Source: Anthonomus grandis grandis (lineage: Eukaryota > Arthropoda > Insecta > Coleoptera > Curculionidae). From it: a stretch of DNA of 64,000 nt. The stretch is from positions 22,276,785 to 22,340,784 of the forward strand of contig NC_065552.1 in NCBI RefSeq assembly GCF_022605725.1, written 5' to 3'. The notes under the pieces are model-generated. The model searched no databases, was not told the origin of the DNA, and worked only from the letters and a program-made list of their open reading frames with translations. Below are positions 33,113 to 45,922 of the stretch, piece after piece. Numbering within the stretch: the stretch's first letter is position 1; every line of letters begins with the position of its first letter. A program made the position numbers and the translations under genes.

Positions 33113-35005
33113 CAGGGTGTTCCGTTGATCATGTTACAAACTTATAGGGCAGATAGAAAACGTCAAAAGAAAAACAAAAGTTCATATAAACATGGGTCCG
33201 GAAAAGCTTCCTCAGGGAGCTAGAGCTCCTTGAAAATAACCTTTAAAAACTAGTTTTTTTTAATAGCTCCGGAACTACTTTAGCTACCACAACCAATTTT
33301 GGGAGGTAAATTATTGTTAGTACGTTTATTATTTTGACCTACTAAATAAAAAAAATATTTACCAGGGGCTTCAAAATCAGGGGGGTATTTGGTAAATTTA
33401 GGCCCATTTCTTTAAGACTTTAATTTCTGACCGTTTGGGTATTAGATTATGATGTTCCTATGTTTTTTACATAAAAAAGGTGCTCTTAGTAAAAGTCGGT
33501 AAATATCACCGTTTTTGTGGAAATTGACTAAAACCAAACTAAGATACAGCACCTGAATTAATTATTTTAATAATAATAATAATGCTAATTTATTGCCACT
33601 GTCAGTATTTTTTAAATTTGTCACTGTCAGTATTTTTTACATGATATTATGTCCCTTTTTATTACGGTTAAGTAATGGAAGATTACACTTTTGCTGAATA
33701 CGCTGATATGTTTTTAATTTATGGGGAAGTTCGATGTAATGGTAGAGCTGCTTCTTGACTATATCAAGAGCGGTTTCCCGAAAGGCGAATCCCAGCTCAC
33801 ACACTTTTTGAAAGGGTCAATCCACGGCTCAGGGAGACTGGCTCCGTTAAAATAAAACGCCAAGATAATGGCGCGCAAAGGAACATCCGAATCCCGGATT
33901 TTGAGGAAGAAGTGCTTTAGCGATTTGAAGATAACCCATCAGTAAGTACTCGAGCAGTAGCTGATGCGATGCATGTAAATCATGTTAGGGTATGGAACGT
34001 TGTTAATGAACAGCTTCTTTGGCCCTACCACCTGCAAAAGGTGCAATCATTAGGACCCAATGATTTTATGCCCCGCGTGAGTTTTTGCCAGTGGTTTCTT
34101 GACCGGTGTACAGAAGAACCTCAATTTCCAAAATATGTCCTTTTTACTGACAAGGCTTTATTTACAAAAGAAGGCATTTTTAATTCTAAGAATAATCATG
34201 TGTGGAGTGAGGAAAACCCTTATGGTATTCATTTTATTTAGAATTTCCGCAGCTGCTGAAGTAATCCAAACCACGTCTGATATTTTTAACCACATCAACC
34301 TTAATATGGTGCGTAGATACAATAAATGTATCGATCGTGGCGGCCGGCATTTTGAGCAATTAATATTTTAAGTTTATTTTTGTAATACCAATCTTTAATA
34401 AAATTTGTTTAGGTTTCTAAAATTGTTAATTTGTTGGTTTTTTATAACACTTAAAATCATTTAAACATTTTATGCCTCAAGGTAATTAAAGTGACAGTTA
34501 ATTAATTTGAGTACCAATTTAATAAAGTGGCTATAGGTAATTCATTTTTGTATCTCATAACTTGCTTTTCGTCAATTTTCACAAAAATGGTGATATTTAC
34601 TATTTACCGACTTTTACTAAAAAGAGCACCTTTTTTATGTAAAAAGCATAGGAACATCATAATCCTGATCCCTGATGCCCAAACGGGCAGAAATTAAGTC
34701 TTAAAGAAATAGGCCTAAATTTACCAAATACCCCCCTGATTCTGAAGCCCCTGGTAAATATTTTTTTTATTTAGTAGGTTCAAAAGAATAAACGTACTAA
34801 CAATAATTTACCTCCCAAAATTGGTTGCGGTAGCTAAAGTAGTTCCGGAGCTATTAAAACAAAACTAGTTTTTAAAGGTTATTTTCAAAGAGCTCTAGCT
34901 CCCTGAGGAAGCTTTTCCGGACCCATGTTTATATGAACTTTTGTTTTTCTTTTGACGTTTTCTATCTGCCCTAGAAGCTTGTAACATGATCAACGTAACA
35001 CCCTG
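33113..35005 (+). mobile_element. mariner relative with ~430 bp inverted repeats
   Basis: Starts CAGGGTGTTCCGTTGATCAT and ends with the complement, with TA on both sides. The arms match almost base for base for roughly 430 bases (33113-33545 and 34575-35005). They include CTCAGGGAGCTAGAGCTC and AAAGGTGCTCTTAGTAAA with few substitutions. The total of 1.89 kb includes a broken transposase on the plus strand. Such long arms would form an extensive hairpin RNA if transcribed. Confidence 0.85.
33675..34371 (+). pseudogene. DUF4817-type transposase, two stops and an internal deletion
   Basis: The ATG at 33675 opens MEDYTFAEYADMFLIYGEVR, the DUF4817 start. A TGA follows after RAAS and a TAG after DFEEEVL. 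Beyond these the same frame is open from 33969 (HVNHVRVWNVVNEQLLWPYH) through the first catalytic block (KYVLFTDKALFTKEGIFN) to ENPYG. The rest of the core, including the second and third Asp, is deleted. Only the last 35 codons, ending GGRHFEQLIF, remain in another frame up to 34371. Confidence 0.85.
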
Positions 35006-35209
35006 TATAGAAGACTTATAGAAACTTGAAGATGTGACAAATTCGCAAAAAAAATCCCCAATCGTGAAAAAGTACATGGAATTCTCACTTTAAGTGGCTG
35101 AAAACTAGAATTAATTCCTAGAAGAGATAAATAATGACTCGGCAGATATCTGGAAAATATGAAAAGATATTTTTTTGTTTATGAAAGACCAAAACCCTTA
35201 AATACCTGA

Positions 35210-35420
35210 GACACATAGTACTATAGTTGGAACCTTTGGTGTGACACTGAAGTTACGAGACAGTTTTACCACTAACCAAAACTCTTTATTTTACTCTCGA
35301 CACGTGTTTTGTTAACGATGTTAGCATCTTCAGGAGATTAAAACTCTTAAATTTATTTAGTCAATGACCTTCTGATCTGAAATGCAAATGGCGTTAGGTG
35401 GTGGGCGCCATCTTGGAAAA
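35210..35420. repeat. Dispersed-repeat end, possibly Penelope-like
   Basis: The segment with CTCTTTATTTTACTCTCGAC, ACACGTGTTTTGTTAACGAT and CATCTTCAGGAGATTAAA resembles the conserved terminal sequence that I associate with Penelope-like elements of insects. No RT or GIY-YIG coding sequence is attached. This rests on recall and is weak. Confidence 0.3.
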
Positions 35421-37136
35421 AAAATTAAAATAAAAAGTGCGTTAACAAGGTCTTGATGAGTACGTTATGTTCCTAAACTATAAATCTTTATTTAATTCTT
35501 GCGAAGCGATATAGGGGCACTTAATTATAATTAAAATTTATAGGGATATATTATATACAATAATATTCCTAAAACGTCGAGAAGAAATCAGGCTTATTTC
35601 TAGATTTAAGTTGGAACTATTATGTTAATGTTAACTAGGAAACTCCACTTGAACACAGTAAAATAAGGGCATAGAGTATTATATTTAAATAATAAAACAT
35701 AAATAACTGAGTCCTCTTTTTGGAATTGCTAAACTTGTCTGACTCATAAGTAACACCAAATCATATCTGATCTGTTTGGTATTCCGTATAAAAACGACAT
35801 TGTTTCATGCCTCCGCTTCCCTTTAAAGAATATGCATCAGTTAAGATCCCCGAGGTCCGAGTATGAATTTGCTTCAGTAAAATTCCAATGTAAACCAGGG
35901 CAGATCAGGACGAGAAAGAAAAGAGGAATCCGGCCAGGGCATGATTAGCTGATAGACATTTGACGACCGTCGAGACATCTGACGATCTCTACATTCTTGC
36001 GCTCTTTCTCTTGTCACGTCATATATCTTCGTCTTTGTTTTTCTTATCGCGTCCCAGTGTACTTATAATGTGCGTATGCTGGAAATGGTATTGAAACAAG
36101 ATTGTTTCTGCTATAAGGTCCGGATTTCATACCGGCCGGCGCTGCAATCTTTTAGAGAGAATTTTCCCATATTTGGGAAAATGGCGGCAAGTAGAACCAG
36201 CGAATTTAAATATTTTTGGCTCTAAAGAGGCTTTAAGGGTTAATTTATTAAATAGCTTCATAAAATACTTAAATGTAATTATTGGATACAAAGGAATCAG
36301 GTATGAGCTAAATGGTCATAATTTTAATCCGTATACACACTTCACGATAAAACCTTTTTCAAAATACTATAATTGATAGAACCTATTAGGACGAATATTA
36401 ACAGTTGCCTACACCCCCCATTACCCACAATTACTTATCATCGGGCGGGATCTAAACAATTTCGTGCATTAAAAAAATGACCGGGCATTTATAAAATGTT
36501 GGTATCTGTTACATGAAAAGTGTCCCGTTTAACACATGTTAGATTTGTTGTCATTTCACTTCCGTAATAACCGAGTTGCGGCAAAAGCTTACAAAATGAT
36601 CTTTTATTCTTGTCTAGCGACCCGTGCTTTTTATTTTGTCTAATTTCATTTTATTGAAGTCAGAGGTGGAGGACGGGAGTCATGTGAGCGTTTTGGGGGC
36701 AAAAGCAATTTAAGGCGATTAATCTGCATAGATCATGAGTATTCTGGCCTAGAAAAAGCGGTCACGGTTGCAGGCACAGTACAGGGATGCTATGGATTTT
36801 ATTGGAGTTGAAACAGCTTAATGTATATTAGTGTAATTGGTGTGAAGGTACAAACAATGTTAACTATATAACGAACAAAATATTAAAACTTATCATTAGA
36901 TCGCGTACTAAAAATGGAATGCTTTGGTACATAATTATAGTATGGGCGTGAGGCAGAAATGCATATCATAAACATTAAGTTTAAGCTTTTTACCGGAAAT
37001 ATTAAAGCATTGCTTCAAGCAGGGAAGAAACTTACTCTATGCATCGACAAAACCCTCAAAAATAGCCTCGTCATTGACAATGTCTTCGGGTTTATTGAGT
37101 TCGGCAATGCCTTATTAAGAGTCAGTTCTATGGCCA
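35421..37136. other. No gene recognised
   Basis: Mixed composition with a few GC-richer patches (36110-36215, 36660-36800). A perfect palindrome ATTTTCCCATATTTGGGAAAAT-type motif sits near 36161. The open frame at 36173-36376 starts with MGKWRQVEPANLNIFGSK but has no recognisable domain. Confidence 0.4.
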
Positions 37137-37440
37137 GTATTCAATCAATCAATCAATCAAATATGCTTTATTGTCAAAAAATTTAAATAAATTTGTAGAC
37201 AAAGCTATACATAAAAAGCAAAACACAAATATAGAAACTAAAATACAAGTACTAAATAAATATATACAAAACTGGGTACAAAAGACATTAATGTACCTGG
37301 TCAAATTTCTGATACTAAATGTAAAAAGTAAGAAACTAGGAAAGTAAATAAAATTAGTAATAAGAAAGTAAAACAAAAAAAGTAACAAAAACAGTCAAAA
37401 ACATTAATATAATGTTTCAAAAGTCAAAAAAAAATTATAG
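37137..37440 (-). repeat. 3' tail of a non-LTR element with (TTGA)n end
   Basis: (TCAA)5-type repeats at 37139-37158 are followed by ATATGCTTTATTGTCAAAAA. On the minus strand this is a short-repeat tail preceded by an A/T-rich 3' UTR with AATAAAG, the arrangement of CR1/L2-like elements. No coding part is left. Confidence 0.45.
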
Positions 37441-38526
37441 AAATTTAGCAATACAAAATATTGCTATTCTACATCGTAAAAAACTAAAAAAATTTTTTTT
37501 TGCTTCTTAGAACTCTCAGAAGATGATGGACATGGGTTATCATTTGCACAATTACTTATTTCATATTTTGGAGCATATTTTTCGTTAACTTTCCTGCAGT
37601 TAATACATTTCTTGAATGTTTTTGGGCAGTTATTATTTTTGTGGCAATATCCCTGGTACTAAACAGCAAGACATACTAATGTCTTCAAATACAGGCAACT
37701 ATTTAAGTCAATATACAGGTGTTTTTATCCAATAAATTTATGAATCAGTTTTGAGCTACATTTTCGATAAATTATGTGGAGATCATATTTATTTTTGCTT
37801 CCAGATTATTTATTTTATTCTTAAGTTCTTCTTTTTATGTAATTACTTCCATTTTTTTCTTATATTTTGTCCTGTAGTAATGAAATTAACTTGAAAGCTC
37901 CACACTCTGTACTGAAAAATCATTAATCAAACATTTAACCCAATTCTGAAGATGTAAGCTCAGCACTGATCTGATACAGCAGAACATTACAGCTATCGTA
38001 TTCGAATGCTTTTTAGGATTTTTTTTTACATAAGTTAGACTCAATGCTTGCTTTAACGTTAGAATTACAAATTAATCTGCGGCATTCTTAATATATGAAG
38101 AAACTTAATACAAATACAACTGCTTATATAAATTAGCAAGAGCTATTTTGGTAAGTATCATTACCCTGGAATCCATTAAATATATATGTAGAGTGGTTCA
38201 AATAAAAATTAAGAAAACCAAATGCAGAGTGTCAAAGACTTTATACAAAAGCTGGATTTCGTACTATAATTTCTAAATCACTTAATCGACATCCAATGAT
38301 TTTTACACACATATTAATAGTACTAAGATAGTAAACTTATTTCTTCTTTTCCTCCAAACGATATCATAGACATCGCTAATGCTTATTTGTCTGAGGTGTT
38401 TAGTATCATGGATTCATTTGTTCGTTTATCTTCTTCTGCCCCTCATTGTATACCTGCTTTTTTTTCATAGGAAGTGTCTACAATAATCATTCCACTTCAT
38501 TTATTGTTTCCTAACTCATTGAACTC
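37441..38526. other. No gene recognised
   Basis: AT-rich on both strands, without motifs I can defend. Confidence 0.4.
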
Positions 38527-38565
38527 TTTTTTTTTTATGGTAAACACAAGCACAAGAGGAAAGTC

Positions 38566-39618
38566 CTATGTCACTCTTGGAGTGGTGCTTGCGCGAAGAT
38601 ATTTGTCGGCATTTATCTTGCATATCGGCAGGTGGACTCGATATTGATGAGCCGCAACTGCTAGACGCGTCCTTCTTGCCGGAACAGCCCTGGGTGGAAT
38701 CAGGCCTGCCAGCTCAAAGGAGCACTTACCGTGATAACGGTAGAATAAACAGAGATCAGCCATCTTTCTCCTGTGCTCCAGACTATCCAGACTCTTTGTC
38801 AGTTCTGGATTGTCGATAAGACGAATAGCTCTCTTCTGTATAGAATCTAGCAGCTTTAAACTATGCAGCTTGGGTGCAGAGCTCCAGACATGCGAGCAAT
38901 ACTCGAGGGAAGGGCGTATTTGAGCCTTATAAAGAGTCAGCAGCTGTTCTGGTGTATACAGTTTTTTCATTTTGAAAAGCACTCCGAGTTTTTTGGAAGC
39001 TGCCCTGGCGATCTCGGCAACGTGGTCATGCCAGGACACACTGTTGGTGACCTCGACTCCTAGAAGATGTAAAGATGATTTCATTGGCAATGTTTTCCCT
39101 GCCATAACCAGCTCCGGGCCACCAAGGTTAGTCTTCATTGTAAATACTGCAGCCTGCGTTTTTTTAGCGTTAAAATTGACCAAATTGTTATCGCCCCACT
39201 CCAAGATTGCTCTAATATCGTTGTTGGTTGAAGCTACTTGTTGCTGCCTAAGATTCTGAGAATTTGCGGCTGTCGTTGGTTTGGCGGACTTGAATGTGGA
39301 AATAAGTGTGCTATCGTCCGCAAAGCTGTAGATTCGATTGACAGTGGTTCCTACTAAATCGTTGATATATACCAAGAAAAGGGTGGGGGATAGAATGCAT
39401 CCTTGAGGGACTCCAGCGTTAATGTTAAATTTGTCGGAGAGGTATCCATCGACGGCTACTTGGATTGTTCCTTGTTCAAGAAAACTTTTGATCCAATTCA
39501 ATAATGAGTTTTGTATGCTAATTGAGCAGAGCTTTGTTAGTAGTCCCTCATGCCACACTCTGTCAAATGCCTTGGAAATGTCAAGAGCGACTGAGCGGGA
39601 CTCGCCGTGCTTCTCCAT
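38566..39618 (-). pseudogene. RT and C-terminal region of ORF2, copy C
   Basis: 350 codons beginning MEKHGESRSVALDISKAFDR (catalytic Asp), then GVPQGCILSPTLFLVYINDL and FADDSTLIST (active-site FADD), then the thumb and post-RT region. GVPQG is intact here, unlike copy B. The 3' end is shortened by the deletion near 38625, so the WNGLPPHIFPD segment is lost. A stop and frame change around 39620-39705 disconnect it from the upstream RT blocks. Confidence 0.85.
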
Positions 39619-39705
39619 GGCCTCCGTTCACAAGTCTGTGGCGTAGGCCAGAAGATCGCCGGTGGATCTAAGCTTTCGGAAGCCGTATTGATGATCGCTG
39701 ATTAG

Positions 39706-40350
39706 TCAGCTTAACAGTTGTTGGTTGACTGCTTTCTCCATAATCTTCGATATAACTGGAACTAGTGCAATCGGGCAGTAATTGGAGGGCATCGTCTTCT
39801 TACCTTCTTTGGGTACAGCTTGCACTCGAGCAGTTTTCCAGCTTGTTGGAAATTGGCCCTGCTTATACGATGCCGTGGACAGTCTACATAAAGGAGGAGT
39901 CAATTCGTCTGCACAACGTTTTAGTATTAGGGCTGGAATTCCATCGGGTCCAAAAGCTTTGTTGGTGTCTACGCTTTTAAGAATTTTATTTATAATTCGT
40001 TGGGGAAACGAAATTACTCCCATCGATGAATTCACCTTTGGCAAATATGGTGGTGTTTTGCCTTGCGAGTGCAGAGTAGAATTGGATGCGAAGAGTTTAC
40101 CCAGTAAGTTGGCTTTTTCCCTTGCTGTTACCGCGATAGAACCATCATCTGCTGTTAGGGGTGGCAAGGCCGACTTAGCAAATCCTTGACTAACGGCTTT
40201 CGATACCGACCAGAAAGATCTTGTTCCATTTGGGCAGTTTAACAATTTGCTTTTGATCCTGTTGTTGTGACTCTCTTTGCATTCATCAATAATTCGCTTG
40301 CAGCTATTTCTGGAGGCTAAAAAGTTCCTCCGATTTTCGATGGAAGGATG
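39706..40350 (-). pseudogene. Linker and first RT blocks of ORF2, copy C
   Basis: The 179-codon frame (39706-40245) carries NGTRSFWSVSKAVSQGFAKS, NKAFGPDGIPALILKRCADE, SYKQGQFPTSWKTARVQAVP and NYCPIALVPVISKIMEKAVN (normally NYRPIALV). About 100 further bases in another frame connect it to the endonuclease piece. Confidence 0.8.
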
Positions 40351-40356
40351 TTGACG

Positions 40357-41006
40357 TCATTTGCGATATGCTGCGTTTTTAGTGTTTACTGCCTTTTTGC
40401 AATTCAGGTTGAACCATTGCTTGTTGTTTGATCTGCATTTAGTAGAAAAAGGGATATAAGCTTCCATTCCTACCAAGATCGTCTCTGTAATTTGGTTTGC
40501 ACATTCTGAGATGTTATTGGTTCTAAAGCAGACTTCTTTCCAAGGGAATGAGCGATAAAATTCCCGAAGATGGTTCCACTCTGCTGATTTATAGTGCCAT
40601 ACCTTCCGCGGCATCGGAGGATCCTGCGTTTTAACCTCCAACTGGCAAGAGACTTTTATCAATTTATGGTCCGATGTTCCTAGGGAGGCATGTACTGATA
40701 CTGTGTACGAGTCAGGGTCTGAAGCCAAGACCAGATCTAGGAGACTCGCGAACTCGCCGTCTCGATCTGGGATTCTGGTAGGTTCCTCCACAAGCTGCGT
40801 AAGCCCGCATATGGTGGCAAATAGCTCAGCTTCTCGTCCTTCATCGTCGTTCTTGTTGCAGAAGCGCAGCCAGTTGATATCGTGAATGTTAAAATCACCT
40901 ATGACGATGATTTCTACGCTTGGGTAGTCAATTTGCAGATGGTTAATGCAATCAACTAGGTTCAAAAAGAGCCGTCTATATTGGGTGTCTCTTGGTGGTC
41001 TGTATA
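40357..41006 (-). pseudogene. Endonuclease part of ORF2, copy C
   Basis: Holds the C-terminal two thirds of the APE-like domain: YRPPRDTQYRRLFLNLVDCI, VIGDFNIHDINWLRF (catalytic Asp/Asn), SLLDLVLASDPDSYT and GTSDHKLIKVS (SDH). The N-terminal catalytic Asn and Glu region is missing through 5' truncation. The first residues of the open frame above 41006 belong to flanking DNA. Confidence 0.85.
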
Positions 41007-41029
41007 TAGAATTCTGGTGAAAACTGGCC

Positions 41030-41115
41030 ATGTTACAGTTAGATTTTCAATGGAAAGAGGTAGACTTTCTATATTGCGATTATACAAAAGCCTTTGATAG
41101 GGTTAATCCTACTTT
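41030..41115 (+). pseudogene. RT fragment of another non-LTR family
   Basis: The plus strand reads WKEVDFLYCDYTKAFDRVNP followed by LLCNKLK, the RT motif with the first catalytic Asp. It abuts the truncated 5' end of copy C. A similar YKSL-type scrap occurs near 41540-41565. Confidence 0.6.
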
Positions 41116-41214
41116 ACTATGCAATAAATTGAAAAGGATGAGTCCTTCAGGTCGTTATTGCATATTTTCTTGGTAAGTGACTCTGTTGATCATAAGAGAG
41201 AGAAAGCACTATTA

Positions 41215-41510
41215 ATATCCAATGGGGAGTAACTGCCTGAAAGAATGTATTTGTTTCTTCCAAGCAGCTTAGTGCATCTGATAAGGGTAAAAGACAATAA
41301 CTCATTATTTCTTCCAGAGTGCAAAAAAACAGTAATACGCTTTACAGTGATTTTAAACTTGCTGCCTGAAATAAGATATTTTTTCCTGGTAGTTGAGTGC
41401 CTTGCAACCATTTCACAGAGAAAAAAGAGAGTAACTGAAATTAGTTCAACTCCATAAAGGATTTTTTTTTTCTTCCAAGCAGTTGAGAGCATCTAAAATG
41501 CATATTAGCT
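41215..41510. repeat. Degenerate minisatellite (CTTCCAAGCAGTTGAG type)
   Basis: Phrases such as TTTCTTCCAAGCAGCTTAG, TATTTCTTCCAGAG, TTTTTCCTGGTAGTTGAG and TTCTTCCAAGCAGTTGAG recur at 55-85 base intervals, with GATAAGGGTAAAAGA and AGAGTAACTGAA between them. The same motifs form the larger array at 58440-59400. Confidence 0.6.
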
Positions 41511-41924
41511 TGAAGTGACAGCACAGAGACTATTTGTGTTCTACAAAAGCCTTTGATAGGGTCATGCTAGACAAAAAATAAATGAAAGGCTGGCTGTTTA
41601 AAGTCTAGCTTTATTTGTGTATCCAGTACAATTGATCAAGCAGTGTGGAACAGTGTCTAAAACCACTTAATTTATCCCTACGAAGTAACCCTGAGCTCTG
41701 ATTGCGGACAATTCATTGCATTTGGTTCATTCAGTATTGGAAGACTGCTAGGTGGTATTATTGAATGAGTCAAAATCATAATAAAAATAATCTTATTAAA
41801 AAAGTCCTCTTGAGATCTTAATCACGAATTCTTGAAAAACTGCTGCTTAATGTTATTGAGATGTCAGATTTTTTGACAAATTGATCGGTTTTTGAATGTG
41901 CCTTCCCAGATGAGTTAAGAAGTT

Positions 41925-42185
41925 CAATAGTCATTCCAATCCACAAAGGTAAAAATGATCAAAGTCTAATAGGTTTTTGGTCAATTTATTTATTGTCAAC
42001 TTTTTGAAACTGTGGCTATAACCGGTTTGCCCAATTTTTTAAGTAAAAAGGACATAATCGCCATCTCAGATAGTCTGTGATGGTCATTATATTTATCTCA
42101 GATATATTGCGATTTATTAAAAGCATTGGATTGTGTCACTCATCAAATTCTTTTTGATAGGCTACATTTTTATGGATGCCGATAT
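41925..42185 (+). pseudogene. Jockey/CR1-like RT fragment
   Basis: The plus strand reads SIVIPIHKGKNDQSL and GFWSIYLLST (normally NYRPISLLS) near 41927-42002. FETV and LPNFLSKKDI follow, then YCDLLKALDCVTHQILFDRL and HFYGCR near 42108-42178 (normally CDLSKAFDCVDH-ILL-KL-YYG-RG). The catalytic Asp of FDL/CDL is present; the FADD box is not found downstream. Confidence 0.65.
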
Positions 42186-45100
42186 GTGGCTTTTACTATC
42201 TGAAAAGAAAGCAGCCATGTGCTTAGATGATACACGTTGAAAGCATAATCATTCAGAGAGTAATTGAATATAAAACCCTCAGAATTATGAGCAAAATTTC
42301 ATATAAATAGTTTGGCAAAATATATCATCAATTTTTGCAAGTAGAGAATACCCCCTGAAATATAGGATAGTCCTGTTATTTGTAAGGAGGTATACCATAC
42401 TTACATTGTGTGTCATTTCCGATATAGTATTTTTTTTTTGGATACAATGTTACTACCAAACTGAGAATCTTGTTTATTTTACAAAAGAAGCAGTATATAT
42501 GAATTAATGCAGCCATTGTTTTAATGTTTTAAAACAAAGAAATTTAACAAGAAGTACAGTGTTTTACTATGAGCAATTGTCATATAATAATTATGATATT
42601 TTACTTGGGTAATAAGTAATCATTTTTAATTATAACTTTTTATTTAGTTCATTGGTGTGTTGTACGATATCTATAAATATTATCTTACTATTTATTTAAT
42701 GTACAAATTATATTGTTATTTTTTAATATTAACACCTGTATCATATTATTTTTTAAACAGTGTATTTTTAAACAACGTGGTTTGTAAAGCCTTTCGCTCT
42801 CAAGGCACTTTAATTTTTGGTCTTCTAAATAAATCGTCTTCTATAAAAAAATTATTGTGTGCAAAATTTGCTTGGATGACCAATATAATTAGTTACAGGG
42901 ACGGACCTATAAAATATTTTTTCGGGAGTGAGTTCACTTAAAAAATCCAAGATAATCCCTTCACGAAAAACCATTTTGTATCACAGAGCACAAGTTTCAA
43001 TGCACACTAAATAAAAAGGTGAGAGATGAGACTATGGAGTATTTTGACTGCTTATCTCTTATCTTACCTTTGTATATTTCTAGTAATATAGAGAAAAAAA
43101 CTACGTGTTGCGCATTTTAAACTTTATGTGGAATCTTTGCTACTGTTTAAGCTTGATTGGCTTAATAATAATTAAGAATAGATATAATAGTGGTAATTTT
43201 GATTCTCAAACTATCAAAATATTCTCTACATCATGGATTTTTTCGGTTCACTCAAAAGTATAGTTATTTTCTGTAACAAATCCTTTCTGTGTAATGACAT
43301 GTAATTTTTTATCAAAACTGAGTCAACCTAGTTCATTGCATTGTACCTAGAACATGATGAGGTAAGAAACGAGAGTCAAAAACTAAAGCAGTTTCATCAT
43401 ATGCAAGATGCTGCAAAATAAAATAGATTTAAATATTTTTTTTATTGCAAGGCATACTCTTCAGTACGAACCAGTTCTTCTGATAAATGATTCATGCGTA
43501 TGTGACAGGTACATTTTTAAGATACTATCAGTATGAAGATATAGACCTACTTCAACTGAAACATAATACTGTCTACTATCTGGATAAAGCTGTCATCAGG
43601 CAATGATAACTGACAATGTGTAGTTAAAAAAAGAAGTTATCATTTACAAAGTAATTTCCTGGCACCCAGAGGGGATTATGTGTCCAAAACAGGGTCAAAA
43701 GTCCACTTTTTCGCATTCTACCGCATTTCACTCTTCTGGTACATCTTAGATCATGTTAAAATTATGTTATTCTGACTTAGTTATGATGTATACAAACGAG
43801 AGAGAACATTTCATAACGATATTTTCGCAAGAATATCCAGTATTCATTCACTAGTCGTAGTCATTAGAATATCACGATGAATGTTAAGTACCCCAATAAG
43901 TCGTTCTTGTCAGTCTTGTTACGCAGATACGTCTTTAATCTCTGCAAAGTTGAAAATGAATTAAAAATATTGTGACTGGTAGTGCGGCATGCGAAAGCCA
44001 AAAAAATACACATATTTTTGTATAATTCAAAACTTTCAAATAAAAGTTGGATAAAATCAAAAACTACTCTATTATACGTTTTCTGCATAATTAATTAAAT
44101 GACATTGTATAGATTTAAGAAAATAAATAAAATTTAATAAGAAAACCTCTACGAGGTTAAAATTCAAAAAAATGTCGGCGCCCCTGGTGTTACACCGCAG
44201 TAAAATACGAGTATCTCTCCCACATTCAACGGGCATACGTTACAAATTCACTGGCACTTACGCTGTCACCATTAACCTGTCAACTTTTATTATTTTAATT
44301 GTAATTTACTAAATTGTGGATAACTATACAGTTTTGTGTTGTGCAACTGTGACGACACTTTCTGGGCAGGCCGGACGACCCTCAGCGGACCGTGGCGTTG
44401 CGTTCGTCGTCTCTTTTATTCAAATTTTTTGGTTTTAAATTGTTTTACTGATTACCTCCGTTGGAAAATAAAAGAGATTTTTTTAAAATTATCTAGAAGA
44501 TTTTATTTTCTTCCAAGGGCATGTTTTGTAGAAATCTAAAAGAAATCAGCAACTTATTAATATTTCTTCTAATGCACTTTCAAGAAAAAGTTATCACGCT
44601 TACAGTAAATTACAATAAAGAAAACTTCAAGTTAGAGCCTTGCATTGATGTTTGCTTTATTTTTAACTAATTCTGACTATGAAACTAAAGATCTTTTTTA
44701 CCCAGTTTTTTTTAATAATTTTAGATAAACCACCAAACAGCTAAGGTTCTTAAGGAAAAAAGCGTCGAATACAACAAACTACTCATAATAACATTTTTCG
44801 ACTTCAAAAAGGTATTTGAATCCAGACATTTATAGAAACTCGTAGAACCGAAAGTTTCAAATTCAAATTCAAAAAAAACTTTATCATCAAAAGATAAATA
44901 TAAACAGTCCTATTAAAGACAACACAGCTTACAAGTAATGGTGGTAAAACAGTCATATTTTTTAAAAAATAATTATTATACAAAACAATTAAAAAAAATA
45001 CGTAAAACAATATAAAGAACTACAAAAAACTTGCAGTCATATAACTTTTTCAAATAACTTTTTTATTTATTCGTGTTTATGGTATTTTCATACCTATGTG

Positions 45101-45230
45101 AAAAATATAATGTAATTTTAATACATTTGATTTATTACTTTAGAAGCTTTTTATATTTAAATTATTCTTAAGTTAGGTATAACAGCATACAAAAAAACTT
45201 GACTTGAAACTTTTTGACACAACATTTTTA
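42186..45230. other. AT-rich DNA, no gene recognised
   Basis: No domain-bearing frame. 44160-44410 is GC-richer and contains GGCAGGCCGGACGACCCTC. It could be an old promoter or UTR, but nothing supports that. A short A-rich block at 44860-45010 (AAAAAAACTTTATCATC) looks like the tail of a minus-strand retroelement. Confidence 0.4.
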
Positions 45231-45234
45231 TTTA

Positions 45235-45409
45235 TTTATTTATTAACTACAACCCAAGGGCCAATTACAGACACTAATATACGTATATTAATCCCTACGT
45301 TAGGCGCATGGGCTACCTACGTAGCCCAGCGCATTTTGAATGGCTGCTACTAGCGCCAATATTGTCTTGCGTCGTCGACGTTCTCAGTAGCTGCTTATTA
45401 GATATCCCG

Positions 45410-45420
<11 letters not shown>
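45235..45420. repeat. Dispersed repeat with (TTTA)n edge
   Basis: (TTTA)n is followed by AACCCAAGGGCC, a TTAGGCGCATGGGCT block and CCTACGTAGCCCAGCGC. A diverged copy is at 56310-56425 (AACCCACCAAGGGTTGC, GTAGCCCACGCGCCTAAC). The element type is unknown. Confidence 0.45.
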
Positions 45421-45448
<28 letters not shown>

Positions 45449-45452
<4 letters not shown>

Positions 45453-45922
45453 AAATCACAATCACTGAATTTACTTTTTTAAAAAAAACTTTAATTACAT
45501 TATAAAATAATAAAAGAATACAATTATAACTTTTGGATTTTAAAACAATTAAGAGTTAAACAAAAGATATGATTATTACTACAATACAACAACAATAATA
45601 ATAATAATAATGGAGACATGGTCAAGCTTAAATAGTTTCTGTGGTGCTGATGCTGCATTTTAGGTCACGTAGAGTCCTGGTGGCGTTGTGGATAAATAAA
45701 TGGAATTATCGTCAACAAGCTTCTTGGGTTTCGTGGGAAACTACGCCTTATTTACTGTTTACTAGTTCTTCTATGATTGAAGTAATTAAAGATGTTTATG
45801 ATTTAGAACAATAGTCCTTTGTTCTAGAAGTAATCTAATATCTGTGCGACTTGTTGATGTTTTGAAGATCTATTGCGTTGTAGGGATAACTTAGGTTGTC
45901 CTATTAGACCACTGATATAACA
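45449..45922 (-). repeat. 3' LTR
   Basis: On the coding strand it starts TGTTATATCAGTGGTC and ends GATTGTGATTTAACA (TG...CA). It carries an A/T-rich region with AATAAA-like signals and (ATT)n. By eye it matches the 5' LTR at all 474 positions. Confidence 0.9.

Larger units (their letters stand above)
38527..41006 (-). mobile_element. Non-LTR retrotransposon copy C, 5'-truncated
   Basis: Same family as copies A and B. It has the T-run and common 3' end at 38527-38580, the RT, the linker and most of the endonuclease, ending at about 41006 within the YRPP region of the endonuclease. A deletion of about 125 bases lies near 38625 relative to copy B. It is the longest copy, but frameshifted and truncated. 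Confidence 0.85.

Noticed and set aside
33675..35005. Two overlapping genes at 33969-34241 and 34099-34371
   Set aside because: They are two frames of one transposase pseudogene. The second is genuine only in its last 35 codons.
35210..35420. Hammerhead ribozyme of a Penelope-like element
   Set aside because: The CTGAAGA and ACAAAAC-like boxes do not give a convincing hammerhead core, so only a weak repeat call is kept.
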